A stretch of 64,000 bases of DNA from Oikopleura dioica (taxonomy: Eukaryota; Chordata; Appendicularia; Copelata; Oikopleuridae), in assembly GCA_907165135.1 (NCBI GenBank), contig OU015568.1, positions 4,534,501 through 4,598,500 on the forward strand, written 5' to 3'. The notes beneath the pieces are model-generated. The model saw nothing but the letters and a program-made list of their open reading frames with translations, was not told the origin of the DNA and did not search any database. Numbering within the stretch: position 1 is the stretch's first letter; the number at the start of each line of letters is the position of its first letter. Shown here one piece after another: positions 59,189-64,000 of this stretch. A program made the position numbers and the translations under genes.

Positions 59189-60062
59189 AAAAAAGATCTT
59201 CCAGATAAATTTTTTGTTCATCTGTCACTGCACAACACTTACCGAAGAAAAATGGCACCAAAAATAGGCATCAAAAATTAGATAAAATTGAATATCAAGA
59301 TATTTTTGCACACACTGCCGCAGTTTTTTTTATTCTCACAAAACATGTTTATTACTAGATAAATAAAATATTTCATTCAACGAAAAAAACTCAGAGATGA
59401 AATTCAACTCAGTAAATGCTACCTAAATGGTCAAAGCACTGGTCGAATTCCTCGATGTTGTAAATTCATTAAGTAAAAAAAATATTTGAAATTTTCACAA
59501 AGAATTTATTTAATTAATAATTTTTTAATTTTAAAGCGCTTTTTGACTAACAGCCAGTTATGTTCTTTTTTTCTCAGATTGTGGATAATAGGCATGCTTT
59601 TCCTAGTCTATATTATTTTTAAATATTTTATTTTCATGTGCTATAAAAATAAGATATTTAAAAATATAATAAACTCGGGAAAATATGCCTATTATCCACT
59701 ATCAGAGAACGAGAAAAATAATTGGCTGTTAGCCAAAAAGCTTTTTTAAAATAAAGATATTTTTGACGACCCTAAGAGTCGCCCAGGCGTGGACTCCCTA
59801 TTGATTTGGCCAAGGATTCACCCGTCGAGCGAGTGGCCCCTTTTTTGGGCAGCGCGCCACGCTGAAAAAAATATTTCAGTTGCTCGGCGGGCGCGTACGT
59901 GACCAATTGGGGCGGCGGCGTGGCTCGTGCGTGGGCGCCACTTGGCCAATGACCTCGCCGCGCTCCTCGCTCGCCGTGGCTGGCGCACTGCCCTCGATTC
60001 AATCGCTCAATTTTTAACTCGCCGAGCACAACTTTGGCGCGCAACTGAGAGAAATCAAACAC
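59189..60062. promoter_or_regulatory. Spacer and H2A.Z promoter
   Basis: The left half is AT-rich and contains a TIR element at about 59534-59749 (ends AAAGCGCTTTTTGACTAACAG and CTGTTAGCCAAAAAGCTTTT). From 59772 to 60050 the sequence is CpG- and GC-rich, with CCAAT at about 59912 and 59946, consistent with a promoter of a highly expressed histone-variant gene. Confidence 0.55.
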
Positions 60063-61327
60063 ATGTCTGGCAAAGGTAACAGTTTATTTTCATAATTTTA
60101 ATTTTACTTATCAATTTCTCTATGAAAAATTCTCGCCAAATAATGCGAAATAACCCAAGTTTATTGAGAAAAATCATTATTTTTTCCGCGATTATTGATT
60201 TTTAACCCCCGGGGCGGGATATTTGAATTTTCCCGGCACAATTTTCGATACGTGACCAATCATTGTTCACAACTACAGTATCTTACTGTACAGAATCATG
60301 CCCGTTTCTTAATTTTCTAAAGTTAAAGGTATTTGGAAAATCTTATATGAATAAAGAAATTTGAAAATCAAAATGGAAAAAATTGCAATTGAAATTTTTT
60401 TATTAAATTTCTAGTAATTCTAGCTCATTTCTTTTTCAATATTGTCTTGTAGAAAATTTACTCTCAATGTTTTTCTAATGATTTTTCTTGATTAAATATC
60501 CCTGAACAAGAATTTTCATTCGAAAGGAGCGTTCACGATTCGGTCGGATTTGTTAGGAAATTTTCAGATAATAATCATGTTTCTCTTCAGGAAAAGGCAA
60601 AGGCAAGGGAGCCGGAAGTACTGGCGGCAAAGGCGAGGGAAAGTCAAAGAAGAACAAATCGATCTCGAGATCTGCCCGCGCCGGTCTTCAGTTCCCAGTC
60701 GGTCGAATCCACAGACACCTCAAATCCAAGGTAAATCTCTTCCACTCCTCCCCACTCTCTCTACATCCGTCTAGGTACCAGCACATGGCCGTGTAGGCGC
60801 CACATCCTCCGTCTACTCGGCGGCGATCCTCGAATACCTCACCGCCGAAGTATTGGAACTCGCCGGAAACGCCTCCAAAGATCTCAAGGTGATAATTTTC
60901 ACAGATTTCGGAAGTCAAATAAAAACAATTTAGGTCAAACGAATCACGCCCAGACACTTACAGCTTGCGATCAGAGGAGATGAAGAATTAGGTGAGAAAA
61001 ACCTGAAGGAACTTTTCAAATGAAAAGCTGCGTAGCGGCTTTTTTAAATACGAAACCGCGATGATGCAGAGCTTTGCTAAGATTGCAGGACCCTGTTCCT
61101 GACTCAGGATTTCTGCACAGATCCCTTCTTTGAGCTTGAATTTCAAAATTGAAATCATCAACCAAACATTGATCGATCAGCCAGTAAAGTAACCTCATCC
61201 TTCAGACATGCTGATCAAAGCCACCATCGCTGGAGGTGGTGTGATCCCGCACATCCACAAGTCGCTGCTGGAGAAATCGCGGCCGAACACCGATGGCGTC
61301 ATGGCACCTCCCCAGCCACCCCAATAG
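60063..61327 (+). CDS. h2az: Histone H2A.Z variant
   Basis: Exons: 60063-60075, 60591-60730, 60775-60888, 60934-60991, 61206-61327 (148 aa). The core is unmistakable: [78 protein letters not shown]. It replaces H2A in nucleosomes at promoters. [13 protein letters not shown] and the AVYSAAIL loop are H2A.Z rather than canonical. Both tails are unusual: a Gly/Lys-rich start ([20 protein letters not shown]) and a C-terminus [17 protein letters not shown] in place of the common KSLIGKKGQQKTV. A CCTGAGTCAGG-type MITE remnant lies in the last intron (about 61000-61125). A poly(A) signal (AATAAA, about 61407) indicates a replication-independent transcript. Confidence 0.96.
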
Positions 61328-61811
61328 CTACACCCCCATTTTGCTTTTTTCTCACTGCCTGCGCAGTTTCTCGCTGTTTTAACTCGAAAAAAATTATGGA
61401 AAAAAAATAAAACTCAGCATCAGATTCTCAGGAATTCAAATATCCTCATTTTACTTGTTTTTTTTTATGCAGGAAAAAATGAAAGTAAACTGTAAAGAAA
61501 AGCTAATTCAGGCTCTTCTGAAGAGTCTAGACGAAAAGCCGCGTAGCGGCTTTTTTGAAAAACGAAGCCGCAAGCGGCTTCGCCAGAGTTTGGAAATCGA
61601 CTGACACTGTTTTGCGGCTTCGTTTAAAAAGAGCCGCTACGCGGCTTTTCATTTAACCCTTCAGAGACTGCTGCAGGTTGGACAGCTCGCGGCAGGAAGA
61701 CATTTGCCAAGCATTAAAACTTATTTGAATTATAAAATTAGCGCTATTTGCTTTTCATTTTTCGTTATCCGCCCCTTTCTTCTGGTCGGATTCGTAAGAA
61801 ACCAGAGAATA
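61328..61811. mobile_element. Spacer with GCCGC-palindrome element
   Basis: About 61510-61690 holds AAAAGCCGCGTAGCGGCTTT, GAAGCCGCAAGCGGCTTCG and the inverse AAGAGCCGCTACGCGGCTTT, flanked by degenerate CTGCAGGTTGG. It is a decayed member of the MITE families seen elsewhere. No gene in this spacer. Confidence 0.5.
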
Positions 61812-63960
61812 ATGAAGCTCTCGCAGAACCTGTTCCTTGCTGGGAGCGCTAGAGCTCTGATTGATGCGGTTCCACTGACCGGGGATTGTGTGGTAGATGA
61901 GGCAACGATGAAGGAAATTGGGGTGAATTTTGATTGTCAAGGAAGTCGAAAGGTAAAGATCGTCTTTGGCATTTTCAAACATAATTTCCAGAAGCGAAGG
62001 GATGAGGCCCTCGATCAAAGCGTCTCGATTTCCCTCGGCTCTGATGGATTTGTTTACATCACTGGTTGTATTGCTGAAAGTCCTGAATTAGACGTGATGC
62101 ACTGTGTTTTGGAAATGCGAACAAACTTCGAGTACACTCCGCATTTGAGCTACCTAAACGTCAACGACGATTACTACTACGTCTTCTACGAGGACTGGAA
62201 CAAGACGGACAAGCTTTACACATTCAAATTCCAGCACAAAGACGGATTCGAAGACAGCATCCTCGTTTCGCATGTTCCAAAGGACGAGGAAGCGCGAAAT
62301 GAAGTTGTTTCTTCTTGCATGCTTTTGTCTGAGAACGATTACGCGTGGGGAGGGAGCTCTTTTAGCCAAAGAATGGATGGCGGCGTTCATACGAATCCTG
62401 AAATGGGCCCGGTTCCCTTTGTGCCACGGGATACCTTCCTCATCCCTTTCGTCGGCAACGGTGGGCTCATCGAGCCGTACTGGATCGGACAAAGCAAGAT
62501 GGGAAGTTGGTCGGTTCTCGTCGATCATCGCTCGCCTATTCCGCTCTCAAGCTCGGTTCGGCCTGGGGAGAATGGAATCAAGACCGAATTATGCATCTTC
62601 TCGGACTACCAAGACTCCGAATTCGACAAGCGATCCTCTGAGCCCATCCTGCCCCTGGAATACTACGTAACACTCGGTGCCGATGCTCGATCCGTTCAGC
62701 GCTCGTTTCAAAAGACGGTCAATAAACCCACTGAGCTTCCGGAGCGATCGATTATTTACAACCCGATCTTTTCATCTTGGGCGATTTACAAGAAAACCAT
62801 CAACCAGGAGAAGCTGGAAGAGTTTCTTGACGAAATAACGAGCAATGGATACACTGCTTCGAATGTTGAAATTGATGATGGATATGAAATTGCGTATGGA
62901 GATCATGATTTTGACCCATCAAAAGTAAGAACGCTTGGCAACTTGTTTGGAAAACCTGAGTCAGGGTTCTGAAAAAGCTCAAATGAAAAGCCGCGCAGCG
63001 GCTTCTTTTAAACAAAGCCGCAAAGCGCTTTTCGCCTTTTCAAGTAATTTTAGTTGTTGATTTGGCGAAACCGCTCCGCGGCTTTGTTAAAAAAAAGCCG
63101 CTGCGCGGCTTTAACCAAAGATTTTTTTGAACCCTGACTCAGGTTTTGCAAACAAATTGTCGAGCCAAGGGATGAGTAATTGAGCTAAAATTCTAGCAGA
63201 AAGTTTAGTTCTCCGATATCTCTGGCTGGATTGAAAAAGTTCATGAAGCAGGATCGAACGTCACTCTTTGGGTGACTCCCTTTATCAACCCCCCTTCTGA
63301 GAATTTCGAAACTGTTTCGGAAATGGGATGTTTTGTCAAAGGAGAAAGAGAGAATGGAGAGGAGTTTGAGATTGTTCCTTGGTGGGATGGAGTCGGTAAG
63401 CAATTTTTGTTGAATAAGAGAAGATATTTCTTTCAGGCGGCATGGTTGATTTTACTGATGCCATTTGCGCCAACTGGTTCACAAATCATTTGCAAGAAAA
63501 ACTCGACAAGCACGGATTCGACGGTTTCAAATTCGACGCTGGAGAGACCAACTACATGGCGAGCAATTTTAAAACGCGAGGAAATGTTCTTCGATCTGTC
63601 GATTGGACTCGAGCTTATGACAAAACCATTGCGGATAATTTCCCGGGCATTTCTGAAGTGAGATCGGGTTGGGGAAATCAGCATTTGGCGATTTGGATGA
63701 GGATGTTTGACAAGGACTCGAAGTGGGGAAGTGATAATGGATTGCAGACTATGGTGCCGCATTTGATTCTATCTTCGCTTATCGGGTACCAGGTTTGGTA
63801 ATGATTGAAATAGGCAAAGTCTGAGGGGAAAATTTAGTATATTTTGCCAGACATGGTCGGTGGAAACGCTTATGAGGATGGTTTTGAAGGAACTTATGTT
63901 CCAGAAGAAGAATTGTATATTAGGTGGATGGAAGTTACTGCATTCATGCCTTCGATTCAG
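61812..63960 (+). CDS. myorg: MYORG-like GH31 glycosidase (runs off the window)
   Basis: Exons: 61812-61952, 61992-62924, 63209-63395, 63437-63792, 63838-63960, continuing beyond the edge. [15 protein letters not shown] may be a signal peptide; an upstream in-frame hydrophobic run exists but has no ATG. A beta-rich N-terminal domain leads to the GH31 barrel: [69 protein letters not shown], the nucleophile-bearing [49 protein letters not shown] and [17 protein letters not shown]. The match is to the myogenesis-regulating glycosidase branch, alpha-galactosidase-type enzymes of the secretory pathway. The 39-nt first intron stays open if retained. The second intron holds a MITE. Confidence 0.92.
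62933..63172. mobile_element. CCTGAGTCAGGGTC-family MITE in MYORG intron
   Basis: CTTGGCAACTTGTTTGGAAA then ACCTGAGTCAGGG, and CCCTGACTCAGGTTTTGCAA then ACAAATTGTCGAGCC. Internally AAAAGCCGCGCAGCGGCTTC and CGCGGCTTT palindromes. It is contained in a canonical GT-AG intron (62925-63208). Confidence 0.75.
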
Positions 63961-64000
63961 GTTGCTTATTCGAATTTTCTTAATAAAAGGAACCATAAAA

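Overview
The window is animal nuclear DNA, most probably from a larvacean (appendicularian) tunicate related to Oikopleura. The evidence is metazoan gene content (AMPK alpha, alpha-SNAP, H2A.Z, PPM1G, xanthine dehydrogenase, arylsulfatase, a MYORG-type glycosidase, an FLVCR-type transporter), very small introns (often 34-50 nt) and high gene density (about 25 genes in 64 kb). Several introns only work as GA-AG or GG-AG, classes reported as unusually common in Oikopleura. Probable spliced-leader acceptors sit just before some start codons. The species call is an inference.

Layout. 1-5.2 kb: no convincing gene, repeats only. 5.2-10.8 kb (+): an SRCR-domain, threonine-rich, single-pass receptor with a tRNA-Tyr in its first intron. 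11.0-14.2 kb (-): two tandem paralogues of an unrecognised multi-pass membrane protein. 14.5-16.4 kb: three TIR elements, two with exact target-site duplications. 16.6-18.8 kb (+): AMPK alpha. 19.9-25.1 kb (-): a 17-beta-HSD-like dehydrogenase, then an arylsulfatase whose introns hold a tRNA-Asn and an antisense RING-finger gene. 25.3-26.9 kb (-): a cysteine-rich/kelch-like secreted protein. 27.4-33.4 kb (+): an FLVCR-type transporter split by a 4.4-kb intron that contains a complete xanthine dehydrogenase gene. 33.8-44.7 kb: a duplicated block (mucin/PAN-like gene plus a convergent small secreted-type gene) whose copies carry different lesions, with a second cysteine-rich/kelch gene between them. 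45.9-48.2 kb (+): a four-TM MARVEL-like protein. 48.5-49.6 kb (+): two tiny secreted-peptide genes with identical three-exon layout. 49.7-50.5 kb (-): a secreted helical protein. 51.5-59.2 kb (+): alpha-SNAP, a CCDC113/CFAP263-like coiled-coil protein and PPM1G, the last two possibly an operon. 60.1-61.3 kb (+): H2A.Z. 61.8 kb to the edge (+): a MYORG-like GH31 glycosidase.

The main theme is interplay between non-autonomous transposons and introns. One MITE family (TIR core around CCTGAGTCAGGGTC) recurs about a dozen times, largely in introns. Several non-canonical introns are bounded by terminal inverted repeats and short direct repeats, and restoring the uninterrupted sequence restores the reading frame. 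This suggests transposon-derived introns, one of which hosts a whole gene.

All exon models were built by eye from splice signals, reading-frame continuity and remembered family sequence. The summed exon lengths were checked to be multiples of three wherever complete models are given.
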